Of a DNA stretch of 64,000 nt, positions 11,880 through 23,112 are shown in pieces (the stretch's first letter is position 1; the number at the start of each line of letters is the position of its first letter). Source of the DNA: Coriaria nepalensis (Eukaryota; Streptophyta; Magnoliopsida; Cucurbitales; Coriariaceae); NCBI GenBank assembly GCA_027186245.1, contig CP114488.1, positions 10,273,501 through 10,337,500 of the forward strand, read 5' to 3'. The position numbers were made by a program, and so were the translations under genes. The notes under the pieces are model-generated. The model saw only the letters and a list, made by a program, of their open reading frames with translations. It searched no databases and had not been told where the DNA came from.

Positions 11880-13900
11880 AATTTATTTATTTTATTATTA
11901 TGTTGTAATAGGAAATTTACTAGATTTTTCAGATCCTGACTCAATACTAATTACAACACCTTCATATATATATATTTAATAACTTCGATATAACATTGAG
12001 ACATATTTTTCTTTCCAAGTATATACTAGATTATCACTATATCCTAGGCTTTCTCTAAGTCGACAAATACTATATGCAGACTCTTATTTTTCGTTATACT
12101 TTTCTATTATTTGTCTAATCAAGAAGATTATTTCTATCATAGACCTAATCGGTATAAAACTAAATCCATTCTCCGATACAGTAGTGATACTTTTAAGTCT
12201 CTGCTCTATAACCCGCTCTCAGAGTTTAATTGTATGACTCATAAGCTTTATCTCTCTATAGTTTTAGTAATAATATATATCTTATTTATTCTTATAAATT
12301 GATACAACAATACTACGTCTTCATAATTATAATATTTTAATAGTATCTAAAATCATATTAAAGAGGCTAATCAGTCATTAAATCCTAACTTCTCCCAAAC
12401 ACTTCCACACCTCAATTGGTATCTCATCCGATCTAACTGTCTTTCCCAATTTCATCATCTTCATTGCCTCTCTTACTTTCTTAGTACTAACTCTATGATG
12501 GAACATAAGATGCCTCCTTTCATGCATCTCAAGTCTCTCTAAGCTCCCTCTCTACACTTGTTCCATTGAGTAGGTTTTCGAAGTAATCACTCGATCTACC
12601 TAAAATAACTTTATTTTGCATTAGAACTATATCATTTTCATGTTTGACATACCTAACATGACTTCAGTCTTTAGTTTTTCAATTTCTGGCTTTGGCTTTT
12701 TTGAAAATATATTTCTCTTCTTATTTTGTATCTAGCATTTTATATAAAATATCATACGCTCTCTTTCTTATCATCCCTTACTCTTTATTACTTAGTATCT
12801 TAATTTGTTTATACTGCTCATACAATTATTAGTCTCTATATTTTTATCAATTATTGAATCATATTTTATTTTCTCTAATGGCTTGTTATATCTCATTGTT
12901 CCACCACTATGTCTCCTTGTTATATCATCCCATTCATTTAGCCCCTCCAAGTACTTCCCTCACCTTACTCTTTATATAGTTAGCTATATGTTTAAAAAAT
13001 TTAGATGTATCAATCTTATCCTTACGCTTTACGTTCTCACGTCATTCTAAGACTAAGTGATTAACCGAAATATATTATTTCTAAAAGTCTGTCATACATC
13101 TCCCTTCATAATTCATCATTTAATTCTCGACCTAATCTTACATTTGTCTACTCTACCTTGACTTATAAGATAAAAATCCAAGATTAATAACCTATGTTGA
13201 GTCGTCGAGCATTCTCCTAGTATGACCTTCTAATTTTTACAGTTGCATAGGTTTTGTCTCATAATAAGAAAATAATCATTTTAACTTCTGTTATGTCTAC
13301 TCGCAAAGGTTACTAAATGATTTTCTCTCTTCTTATAGAAAGTGTTTACTATACCAAAATCACTAACTAAAGTAAAGTTTATAATATAAACTCTCATATT
13401 ATTTTTAACCTTAAAGCCTTGACCTTTATAAACTCTCTCATACCCAACTATATGCTCACCTACATGGCAATTTAAATATTTTCCTAAGAATATCTTTTCT
13501 AAAGAGAGTATTTTATTAACTACATCTCTCAAGGAGTCTCAAAATTCATTTCTAATCTCATCATTTAATCTCATTTTGAGTGCTTATATATTATCTTTGA
13601 TTCTAAGGCTAAAGTAATACTAATAATCTTATCATTAAACCTCCTACCAGTAATTAATGCATCCTTATAATTTTTTTAAAAATTATTATTCTCACCCAAT
13701 TCTTAATTTTATTTATTTTTAAATAAATAAATTTAAATTATTTTCTTAATTCCTTAATCTTACTCTCTTCCACTTTGTCTCATGAAGTCAAAACTATATT
13801 TACATGACATTACTAACTCTATTAACTTATCTATTAATATTCATATATTTTAAGAGATTAATATAATTTTTCTAATTTTATGACGAAATAACTTTTTTTA
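11880..13900 (-). mobile_element. Degenerate LINE retrotransposon (RTE-like): endonuclease and N-terminal half of RT
   Basis: Frame-broken minus-strand translation follows the order of a plant non-LTR retrotransposon. An AP-endonuclease region (about 13.84-13.28 kb) shows GYERVYKGQGF and IVNTFYKKRENHLVTF. A reverse-transcriptase N-terminal region (about 12.6-12.0 kb) shows IPIEVWKCLGE, IKLMSHTIKL, ERVIEQRL and IEIIFLIRQIIEKY. Stops and frameshifts are numerous, so it is inactive. The RT catalytic half and 3' end are missing: similarity fades near 11.9 kb, just beside the poly(T) run at about 11.85 kb. If that run is the old poly(A) tail, an internal deletion removed the RT C-terminus. The RTE clade is my judgement from the motif wording. 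Confidence 0.82.
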
Positions 13901-14179
13901 TGGGTTCAATATGCTTCTCCTATAAAAATAAAAAATAAAAAGTTGAAATATTTTAACCGAAATGAAAAGCACAGAGAAAAATACCTTGATTGCTATCGTT
14001 TACCTCATGAATCATGTGATTGAGGAGGAGAAGGCAGTCTTTTCCTCCTGCTCTTCTCATATCAAAGTAAAATTGGACTTTTATCTTAAACTTGCCTACA
14101 ATTCTTGTCATTCTTCTATGGCTATGATAACCATGATCAGGTTGTCAAAATTGCCAAGGTACTTATGAATTCTGAAAGC

Positions 14180-14210
<31 letters not shown>

Positions 14211-15410
14211 GGATTATTAATGGAAAAAGGAAGCAGTATAACATAACGAACCATCGGTTTTCTATTTTATTAAATCATAATCCAGCCTGGCCATTGGTTT
14301 CCTGATTTTTACAGAATTTCTGATTTTCTGCACTGGTAAAGGTGAATGACAAAGAGGAAGAATAATTGTACCCTAAATCAATCAATGCTCTATGTCTCTT
14401 CTATCCTAAATAATCCAACCACCCAAATCATTCCAACTGTAATCAATAAGGAACGCAGTTAAATTTCAAGTTCATGAAGTAAACTGATTTACAAGAGGAA
14501 AAAAACGTGAATGAGAAAGGAGGGTATAGAGGGCTATTTCGAAAAATATATGAAAAAAGAAGCAAAGATGGAGATGTACTCAATGAAGTTGCCGTATCGA
14601 TTGCCCTACTATGGCCGCCAGTTTTATCGAACTTGTGGACAAGCAAGTCCAGTAGGTGGGACTGCCAAACCCAGACTCGAGTGCTTCTCTCAATTCATTC
14701 CGATAGATGTTTCTAGTAAAAGTCATTTATTATAATATATTTTTAGTGATAAATATGAGAAAATCAGTTTGTTAAATAATTATGATGATTTATTAAAATT
14801 TAAGATTTATAATATTAAGATTAAGGTATAGTAAAATTTTCTTTTATATTCGTTAAGCTAAATTTTATATTTATTTATTTTTAAATAAAATTAATAAATT
14901 ATAAATATTTTGATAAATTAATAATTAATTAATCAATTATTATTTAATTAATAATTTAATATTTCATTAAATTAATATTTTTTTTTAGTCTCAACATTAT
15001 TAATTTATTAAGATTTTATTATATCTCGGTTACCTTGAGAAAAATCGAAACCCGAGTGAATCGAACCAAAAAAAAAATTCAATAGTTGGCTCCGGTGGTT
15101 CAGCATACAGTTCGGGCACGTCAGGCGGTGAAAAATTGGTTTCCATTAAGTCGATTCAGTTTGTCAGTTTACTGGATATTTTGTGCACTCCTTAATGTAT
15201 TTAATCTCATAAAATACTTCAAAATTTTGATTAATTCTTTAGAAATAAGTTAAGAATTTATCCAACAGAATTTTAAAAAATTAAAATTAAAATTACTCCT
15301 TTTCGAGTTCTTCGATCCGAATTAAACTTTTTGCACCAAAAAAGGAAAATAAAATGTAATAATTAAGCAATTAGATTAAAAGGGGATATAATTTTAATTT
15401 TTTTATCTAA
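13901..15410. other. Intergenic, AT-rich
   Basis: The region holds a TA run at about 14182-14211 and several AT-only stretches (14.75-15.0 kb). Overlapping plus-strand frames at 14507-14735 have no family match that I recognise. Another cggtt-rich patch is near 15.02-15.18 kb. I see no supported gene. Confidence 0.5.
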
Positions 15411-15788
15411 TCATAGTTTATGAAGAGCGAGACAATAAGACATGCAAGCATCAAGAACATTGCCTAGATCTTTAGGATTTCTTAGGATATCTCTACATAA
15501 TTGATCACAATGAGGATTAAGACAAAGTCTTATACAAACACGTCTATAGCAATGAAATGAATCCGCTTCCATGTGGGAATAGGGAACTAGTTGCTCTATA
15601 AATTCCAGCCCGCAATAGTGATCGCAATATTTATACGGCACTTCGTTATCGACATGACGATTAGCATGAGAGTGAGTTGATGAACCGGATATCGGATTCT
15701 CAGATTCAGCTTCCACCACAATTACTATTACTATTAGTACTACTCTCAGTATAGTAACAAGAGGTGTCTTTGATTTTCTTGCATCCAT
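15411..15788 (-). CDS. Small secreted cysteine-rich protein, family not recognised
   Basis: This single-exon frame codes for 125 residues. A hydrophobic N-terminal segment (about residues 9-25, with VVLIVIVIVV) follows a basic MDARKSK start, a clear secretion signal. The mature part has nine cysteines. Two are in CDHYC, seven follow in the order FHC, RVC, RLC, PHC, QLC, AC, YC, with short regular spacing. That pattern resembles small thionin-like or other Cys-rich peptides of plants, but I cannot match a defined family. An odd number of cysteines would leave one unpaired or allow a dimer. It stands alone, with more than 1.4 kb of AT-rich DNA on each side. It could be a lineage-specific gene. 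Confidence 0.62.
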   Translation of the reverse strand: MDARKSKTPLVTILRVVLIVIVIVVEAESENPISGSSTHSHANRHVDNEVPYKYCDHYCGLEFIEQLVPYSHMEADSFHCYRRVCIRLCLNPHCDQLCRDILRNPKDLGNVLDACMSYCLALHKL

Positions 15789-18336
15789 GTTTATAACCTT
15801 CCTCTTAGCTATAGCTTTAGCTTCCTCCTTGTAATCAAAACTGGTTTTTTTTTTCTTCCGTTTAATTAGGGAAATAGAAAAAAAAAATACATGGTAATTT
15901 ATAAGGTATGAATTAAGCTGATCATTACATGCAAAAGCTAGGTAGCTAGAGAGAAGTTGAAACTATACCCAATGGGATTTGGTATGAATGTGAATTAGAG
16001 TAGTATTATTGGTTGGAATGCATGTGCTTTAGCCAATAAAGAAAAATGTACCTTAAACCCAATTGTTTGTTAAGTTTCATGTTGGGTTTTTAGCTCATTA
16101 CCAAGCTATTAGGACTTGCAACAGCTAATTTGCTTTTGGTTGCAATGTGTTTTGACCTATCAGATTCACTAGGTTTATGATCTACTTCATTTCATTGGAT
16201 AATTGAGTCATATATTTAGAGGCGACGGATTGATTTAATTTACTAAAAAAAAAAAATAAATTAAAATGAATATTATTCATCTATTTGATTCGATTATATT
16301 AAAATTAGATAATCATTTTCATTCTTAAAGGACCCGAAATAAAGAATGAATTATTTTTTTTTTCAAAATTTATATATTTCAAATTGAATGAAATAACTTA
16401 TTATTTTATACCAATTTTTTTAAATATTTAAATTTTATCGTACCTATTAAATAATTTATCAAACTTTTTATTCTCCAACCCATTTTATGACAATGTACAA
16501 CTAAACAAATAATAAATAAATAGTGATTTAATTATTATTTTTTTTAATTTTTTATTATATTTTTCTTGATAAATCAAGCCAATTGCCCTCTTAATACTGC
16601 AGTAAGAATTCAAATTCACAATTAAGAGTTTGATATGAATTATCAAACATGTCAGAAACCCAGCTTACTAACCAACTACGGTATGGTTACGACTTTACTA
16701 TACTTCATGAGTTAATTAAATGCAAAGGCAAATAACATGTAATACAATTTTCGACTTGACTTCCACTCTACTTTCTTATCATCATGATACACCAATTGAT
16801 GAAGGACGTATCTGGGTCCCGAAACGTAGAAAATGCTTATTCCAGGAAAATGTTTGCACAAATTTTACAAACAATGTCCTAAAATGGACCTGGCCGCCCT
16901 GGCCCCTTGTTAGTAATCGAAGACAACAACAATACAACATGTGGTAGGTCTCTTTCCCACTTGACGCCCGCCCACTAAAATGCAGCCATGAGACCAATTT
17001 CGCTATGACCCATCTGATACTAATTCCTTAACCATGAAGGCAACGTGGCAGCTAAAGAGAAAAGAAAAAAAAAAGCACATTTTAAATATATTTAGAAGAA
17101 AAAGTTTGGGCTCTTCTCAAAAATAATAATTTATATTATTATTTAGTAATAAATAATAATAAATTATTTAAACTATTTTATCATTTATATTTTTAAATAT
17201 AATTTTTTTGATAAATTTATAAGAACTTGACAATTCGATAAGAGAAAAATTCATTAATACATTTACCTACCCACTAAAGCATGCGTAAATTCCACCTTTT
17301 TGATGAGGTAGTAGTTTTTTTGGCCGTTTCAAAATTTATTTTTTTCTTTCTTTTTTTTTTTTATAAATTTTTTTATATACTTATCTTTTAATATTAATAA
17401 ATTATTAAATAAATTATCTTTATTATAATAATTATATATTATATCAATCTGTGCACCCACTTACAAAAAGAGGTCACTATTTTGGCTGCATCTTTGTCAG
17501 TTTCTACCCACAATGCATGATATAACTACATAATGAAAGGTAAATAGTAGAAACAAGTAAAGTAGATAGTGTAATAATAACTTACTAACCATGTGTTGTG
17601 TGGGGTCACATAGTGATTGTGGCTGACTCTACCCGTTACTTTCAATCAAAGGACAAAAGTAGATGCAATTTGCTTTCAAGGTGGAAAGACGAAAGTGCCC
17701 TCATGATTTCATGCATATTTCCAATGTGACAGAAAGTCAGAAGATTATAAATTTGGAAATTTCACTCGATTCCTAATACCGAGGGAGGGAAGGAAAAGAC
17801 CAAATCACGTATGGTACAATGGGCGGTGAATTTCAGACAATTGTACTATGACTATGATTCTCGATAGATCCTCTCTTTTTAAATGTTACTGTATTATATT
17901 AATTATATATATATATATATATATTTAAAATAATTTAAATATTTAAAATGAGTGTCAATATATTTTAAAACCAAGTTAAGAAAAAATTAGTTTAAGATTA
18001 TAAAAAAAAAAATTAAACTGTTTTAATTTATATTATATTATGTTTGAAATTATTTTATTAATTTATGAATTAATCTATTTTATTTTAAATTATTAAATAT
18101 TAAATAAAATAATTTTTAAATTTTTAATTGAAATAATAAAAAATTATTTTAATATTATTTAATTAAGATTTCTCGTAATTAAAAAATAATTAACCCCCCT
18201 ATCTCATTTATTATATATCTAATAACAATAATTTCAAAATCTTGTCATTATAAAATACGTTTTCCCTCCTTTATTTTTTCCCCTCTTTTTTATTGCTTTC
18301 CTTTCTTTCATTTCAACTTTTTTATTTTTCTCGTTA

Positions 18337-18376
<40 letters not shown>

Positions 18377-18448
18377 TCTGAAACGTCATTTTTGCATTTC
18401 GAAATAAAATAAAAATAATTAATTCCCATTTTCCCCTATTTTCTGGTC
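15789..18448. other. Long AT-rich intergenic region and bZIP promoter
   Basis: No supported gene. The opposing frames at 16720-16997 overlap each other and look spurious. The region has many A/T homopolymers, a TA run at about 17905-17924 and an AAT microsatellite before the bZIP promoter. Confidence 0.55.
18333..18376. repeat. (AAT)n microsatellite in the bZIP promoter
   Basis: About 14 uninterrupted AAT triplets lie roughly 75-115 bases upstream of the likely TATA box of the bZIP gene. Confidence 0.9.
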
Positions 18449-18455
18449 TATAAAT
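18449..18455 (+). promoter_or_regulatory. Likely TATA box of the bZIP gene
   Basis: A TATAAAT motif is followed by a C/T-rich stretch (18459-18515) typical of a plant transcription start. It lies about 229 bases before the conserved uORF, which must be inside the transcript. Confidence 0.6.
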
Positions 18456-18643
18456 TATCCCCTCCATACCCTTCTAAGCTCCCCCTCCCTTCCTCCTCCT
18501 CCTCCTCCTCCATTTGTCTGCAGCAGCTCTGCCCTCTTGGAAATATTTTTCTCTGTTCTTCTTCTTTTTCTTACGATATCCTGCGTTTGATCTTCTTCTT
18601 CCTCTATTTTTTTTTTCTGAGGAAAATAAGAAAATTGATCTAA

Positions 18644-18697
18644 ATGCTTGATAATTGGCTGTTGAGGTTTGAGATTCATGTCTCCAATTCTCTGTGA
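18644..18697 (+). CDS. Upstream ORF overlapping the sucrose-control uORF
   Basis: An ATG opens a 17-codon frame that ends in TGA inside the next uORF, in a different frame. S1-group bZIP leaders are known to carry several uORFs, some overlapping. A ribosome using this start would pass the next ATG before stopping, so it may tune access to the conserved uORF. Its peptide sequence itself shows nothing recognisable. Confidence 0.6.
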   Translation: MLDNWLLRFEIHVSNSL

Positions 18698-18803
18698 AAT
18701 CCTTCTTTCTGGTTGTATGATCATCCCCAAATTCATTAGCAGGACCCACTTAGTTCAATCCTTCTCCGTCGTCTTCCTCTACTGGCTCTATTACGTTTCA
18801 TGA
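18678..18803 (+). CDS. Sucrose-control peptide uORF (SC-uORF)
   Basis: This 41-codon uORF (plus TGA) encodes the conserved sucrose-control peptide of S1-group bZIP leaders. It starts MSPILCEILLSGC, contains IIPKFISRTHLVQSFSVV and ends WLYYVS. In Arabidopsis bZIP11/ATB2 and relatives the nascent SC peptide stalls ribosomes when sucrose is high, which represses translation of the main ORF. The stop lies 184 bases before the bZIP ATG, on the same strand. The conservation at peptide level and its position make the call strong. Function here is inferred from the family. Confidence 0.95.
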   Translation: MSPILCEILLSGCMIIPKFISRTHLVQSFSVVFLYWLYYVS

Positions 18804-18987
18804 TTAGCAATTAATCCCCTGTTAGTAAATTAATCACCCTACTTAATTATAGTTCTTCTAGAGTTCTAGTTTCCTTTTTTTTCTTTTTCTTTTTTGTTTA
18901 CTGTCCGGGTCCTGCTGTAGTTATAATTGATATTTCTCACTAATTAACCTCGGCCGGTAGATTGGATTGGATTGGATCGATCTATAT

Positions 18988-19521
18988 ATGGCGTCTTCTA
19001 GCGGCACATCTTCCGGCTCTCCACCTGCGGCGTTGACTCAGAGCTCCGGATCGGAGGAGGAGCTTCCAGATCATGCGGCGGCGGCGGCGAAAGGGACGGC
19101 GGTGGTTATGGATCAGAGGAAGAGGAAGAGGATGATATCGAACCGCGAGTCAGCAAGACGGTCAAGGATGAGGAAACAGAAGCATCTGGATGATCTGGTG
19201 GATCAGGTGAGCCAGCTGAGGAATGATAACCGTCAGATCATGGCTAGCGTGAGCTTGACCACACAGAATTATTTGACCATCGACGCGAAAAACTCGATCC
19301 TTAGAGCTCAAGTGAGCGAACTCAGTCACAGACTGCAGTCTCTGAATGATATTATCCGTTTCATCAACGCTAATAATTACGGCGTTAGTAATTACAACAG
19401 TGGTTCCGTAACTTCCGTTTCAGATCCAGGTCAAGATTTGTTATTTAATCCGTTTAATATGGGTTATAATAATTACTTGAACCAACCCATTCCGGCCTCT
19501 GTAGATGCTTTTCTATGTTAA
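18988..19521 (+). CDS. S1-group bZIP transcription factor (bZIP11/ATB2-like)
   Basis: This intronless gene codes for 177 residues, the usual size for the group. I start at the ATG of MASSSGTSSG; the frame is open a little upstream, but only from a TTG. The basic region is at about 41-63 (KRKRMISNRESARRSRMRKQ, with the invariant N-x7-R) and is followed by a long leucine zipper to about 115 (LDDLVDQVSQLRNDN, then SLNDIIRFI). The C-terminus has the group's N/Y-rich tail with NQPIPAS. S1 factors heterodimerise with group C bZIPs and bind ACGT or ACTCAT elements to reprogramme amino-acid and sugar metabolism under low energy. The SC-uORF upstream is diagnostic of S1 and predicts sucrose repression of translation. 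Which paralog (bZIP2, 11 or 44 type) cannot be settled here. Confidence 0.95.
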   Translation: MASSSGTSSGSPPAALTQSSGSEEELPDHAAAAAKGTAVVMDQRKRKRMISNRESARRSRMRKQKHLDDLVDQVSQLRNDNRQIMASVSLTTQNYLTIDAKNSILRAQVSELSHRLQSLNDIIRFINANNYGVSNYNSGSVTSVSDPGQDLLFNPFNMGYNNYLNQPIPASVDAFLC

Positions 19522-20280
19522 TTAAATCAAATGTTACGTCATGTTATGTTTTGTCTTATTATTATTAAGTGTGTTGTAAGATTATTCGAGATAAAATTAA
19601 TGTAAAAGAAAATTAAAAATATGTTGGCTTTCTTTCGTACTTTAATTTAATGAATGATGATGTCTTAATTAATTAATTAATTAATTAATTAATTTATTTA
19701 TTTATTATAATTTGTAATAAATTATCTAACGATGCACGAATGATCATAAATGGTAGTTCACTTATCAAGTGACGTATAGTAGTAATGTTCTTAATTGGTA
19801 ATAACTAATTATTAAAAAATGGGAGTGGCTGGTCTTTGTCAACTTCTCGTAGCTGGAATCACGATCTATTAATTTAATTACAAAAGCTAACAGTGATTCT
19901 TTTTTTTTTACCTAATCAACCACTTTTACCTGTTTTAATACTTTGTTTTACTAATATAAACAACATGTTAAAAATATTTCTCCTCAACCAACCGAATTAA
20001 AAATAAAAATAAAAATAAAAAATAAAAAATAAAAAATAAAAGAAAAAATAATTTATTCCATAATTTAAATAAATTAATTAAAAAAAAAAGGAAACAAGAA
20101 GAAAATCACTTTTCTTCTCTTTTCCTCTAATGCAAAAAAAAAAAAAAGAAAGTAATCAAAGTTAGTCAACTATTCCATTTTTTTCTTCTTTGACTCATCT
20201 TTATCTTCTCAGTTTTATACTTTTTCCTCTCGCTTCATTTGAACCTAAAAGAAAAAATAATAAAATGAGGCGTCGTCAAA
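19522..20280. other. bZIP 3' flank, simple repeats
   Basis: This is the 3' UTR and downstream DNA. A TTAA tetranucleotide run (about 19666-19694) and aaaat/aaaaat runs (about 19998-20045) are present. No gene is visible. Confidence 0.65.
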
Positions 20281-20740
20281 GGTAGTTGTAAACAACGGGA
20301 AGTGTTCAAAATCTATGTCATAATCAATGGCCGAATATTCATCTAATTTGTCGGCGCGAATAAGCTTATTTCACTCTTCTTTCATTAACAAATTCACATT
20401 TTCTTTCATGCTAAGCACAATTTATTTCATGAACTCCTTTTCTAATTCAATATCATCATCTAGATGTGGCATTTTGTTATATTTTTATGATTTAAGTGTC
20501 GGAGAAAAGATACATGGAAAAATAATTAAAGCTAGGTTTGATGACTATTCTGTAGTGGAAACCTCGTTGTTTAGTATATATGGTCAATTGAGTTATTTAC
20601 ATAATATATGAAAAGTGTTTGATGAAATACATTAAATATATATTATTTTTTTGAGTTCAATTATTTCATGTCTCGTTGAAAATAAAAATGTAATTAAATA
20701 CTTAAAGATTTTCATCCAAAGTTCTTTTTTTTTTCTTTGG
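20281..20740 (+). pseudogene. Pentatricopeptide repeat (PPR) gene relic
   Basis: Short frame-broken stretches match the layout of a PLS-class PPR protein. DLSVGEKIHGKIIKARF and ETSLFSIYGQLSYL are followed, after a stop, by KVFDEIH and a SSIISCLVEN-like segment. An upstream piece looks like an earlier repeat (YVIINGR). Intact PPR proteins of this class edit or process organelle RNA. Only about two to three repeats are traceable, with several in-frame stops, so it is a non-functional fragment. Confidence 0.7.
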
Positions 20741-23081
20741 ACTGAATTTTAGGTATTTAGATTGAATTTGTGATGAATATGGTGAGTCTCTAACTTATCT
20801 TCTTGATTGCTATCTTGCTCGGGGAAGAGGGACCCCAGATTGAGTCATATTATTCACATGTTATCTCAGCTCGAGGAACCCTACCTTGAGTCATGTTCTT
20901 TGCATGCAAATTAAAGTTCTTAAGGAGGACAATGTCATAATTGAATTAGGGGGCAGAGCAAACTGATTGAGGAAGTATAGTTTTTTTAAAATTAACTAGC
21001 GATAGAGCTCATGTTAATAACAGTAATGGATACATGTATAATGGTTCGGTGAATTGCTCTTTTTCAATGACGGCGAGGGAGTAATGAGAGCTTGGTGAAG
21101 TACGTGAATGGAAAGGGTGTTGCAGTAAGTGTGGCGGAGGAAGTTGGATGTTCAAATTTGAAAAAAGATGGGAAGAAGAAGAGGTTAGAGAATATTGGGA
21201 AAGAAGAGGCATGATTTTAAAAAACATGGTCACAATAAGTTGACGTAAGATTTTGTGCTTAAAATTATTGCTTCCCATTTTTTGTAGTTTATTTGCATTG
21301 TGCTTACACGACGACGAGACATCAAAATTTTATTTTAACCCACGGAAATTCCTACTTCAAAATACCTTTAAATACCTCGTACGCATGAACTCACTTTTTT
21401 TTTTTTTTTTAAATAATTATTGTTCCTCCTTAAATTTGTCGATTGAAGAGGATTATTAATAGATAATACGACCACTTTGTTTTTGTGTATTCGTGTGAAG
21501 ACAAGAAAGCAAGTGGGGACAATATTATTACAAATCGGACTCTACTCCCAACCTATGAAGATATAGACTAGAGAGAGAGAGAGAGAGAGAGGTAGAAGAA
21601 ACAAGAACACAATGAGACAACATATATTTTTTGGTTTCAGTCACAATTATGAGTTAAATCAAGCATATATAATATGATTATGGATGGTATCGTAATCAAA
21701 TTTGCTAACCTATAAAATTTATTAATTATTTAACTATTTAAAGTTGCATGATTCAAAGAAGCGATGCCCTTCCAAATTACTTTCATTCATTTTTTTTTTC
21801 TTTAATAAAAATAAAAAGAAATTGAAAGGGGTAAAGAAGGAAAGGAAAAAAAAGCTTATGGGGGGGGGGGAGGGCCCCATGGTACTCTATTTTACTGTAT
21901 TTAATAAGATGGTAACTACTTTTAAGTAAAATTAATAGGTTTCTTACAAAAATCTTATTACTTTATTAAGATTTTATTATAATATATATATATATATATA
22001 AATTATTAATTTAATGAATTATTAAAATAAAATTATAAATTTATCAAAAAATTTATTATATTTTATTTTAACCTACTGGTTAGTAGTTATTGTCTTATAA
22101 TGATACTAAATAGAATAATGTGAACCACCCGAAATGATGATATTATAATAACACTTCTAATGGCAACAAGGTGAGGCTAAGATCTTGTTTGATAGGATTC
22201 GTGTTGAGTGGATAGGGAAGGTTCATATTTGCACAATTTTGCCTATTGGGAGGATCCGGATAGGAGTCTTGTTTGCCTATTGGGTTGGGCCCGGGGGGGG
22301 GGGGGTCATAGCCTTTCCAAGACTTAAATTTTTATTCCCACTATATTAAAATTTTATATAATATTATTCTTATATTATCATAGATATATTATTTAAAATT
22401 AATAAGTATTGAATTAAATATTTTTCTGGATTGTAGTCCCCACACATTTTTTTTGAAAAAAAAAAAAATTAAAAATATTAGGAGTAATATTTGAAAGTTT
22501 GGAAATTTTGAGGTCAAAATTAGAATTATTCAATTTTGTTTTCGATGACTTGCATTGACCATAACCTTTTTGACCAAATGATGCTGCCCATGAGGAATTT
22601 TTATCTTTTTATTTTTATTTTTATTTTTAAATAAAACTTGGTAGCTAATCAGATGTTAGGTACAATGTTAGTATGTCATCACTTTCTTGTAGCTGTGCCA
22701 ATTGGTTTATAGTAAAAGGTTGTTTAACGTCCTTACTTTCCAACTTACAGCCATCTCTTTTATCTTATTAAAAAAATTGTATTCGTTGCTGGATCTTTAG
22801 TAGAAGAGGTAAAGATATTATGAATGGATATTAGAGTGAAATTTTTTAAATAATTGAATTTGAAATTTTTTTGATATATATATTTAATATTCAAAATTTA
22901 TATATTTTTTATATATTTAAATATATAAAATTATTATAATAAATATTTATCGTACGGTATAATGAGATTTCACCGAGTAAATATTATGATATAAATATTA
23001 TATATCATTCGATTATTATTTTATATTTTATATCATTTGAAAAAATAAATATTATATATCAAATTTTAATTCGATCCTAGT

Positions 23082-23112
<31 letters not shown>

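Noticed and set aside
14507..14735. Two plus-strand frames of about 70 codons
   Set aside because: No family match, no splice context and surrounded by AT-rich DNA.
16720..16997. Opposed frames on both strands
   Set aside because: Each is about 70 codons, they overlap, and neither has a domain or a signal. Probably chance.
18455..18749. Two overlapping minus-strand frames of 91-93 codons
   Set aside because: They are Arg/Glu/Gly-rich readings of C/T-rich leader DNA and lie antisense to the SC-uORF. No family match.
21859..22306. Two G homopolymers as possible G-quadruplex or element ends
   Set aside because: Single G runs, not four spaced tracts, and no inverted repeats around them.
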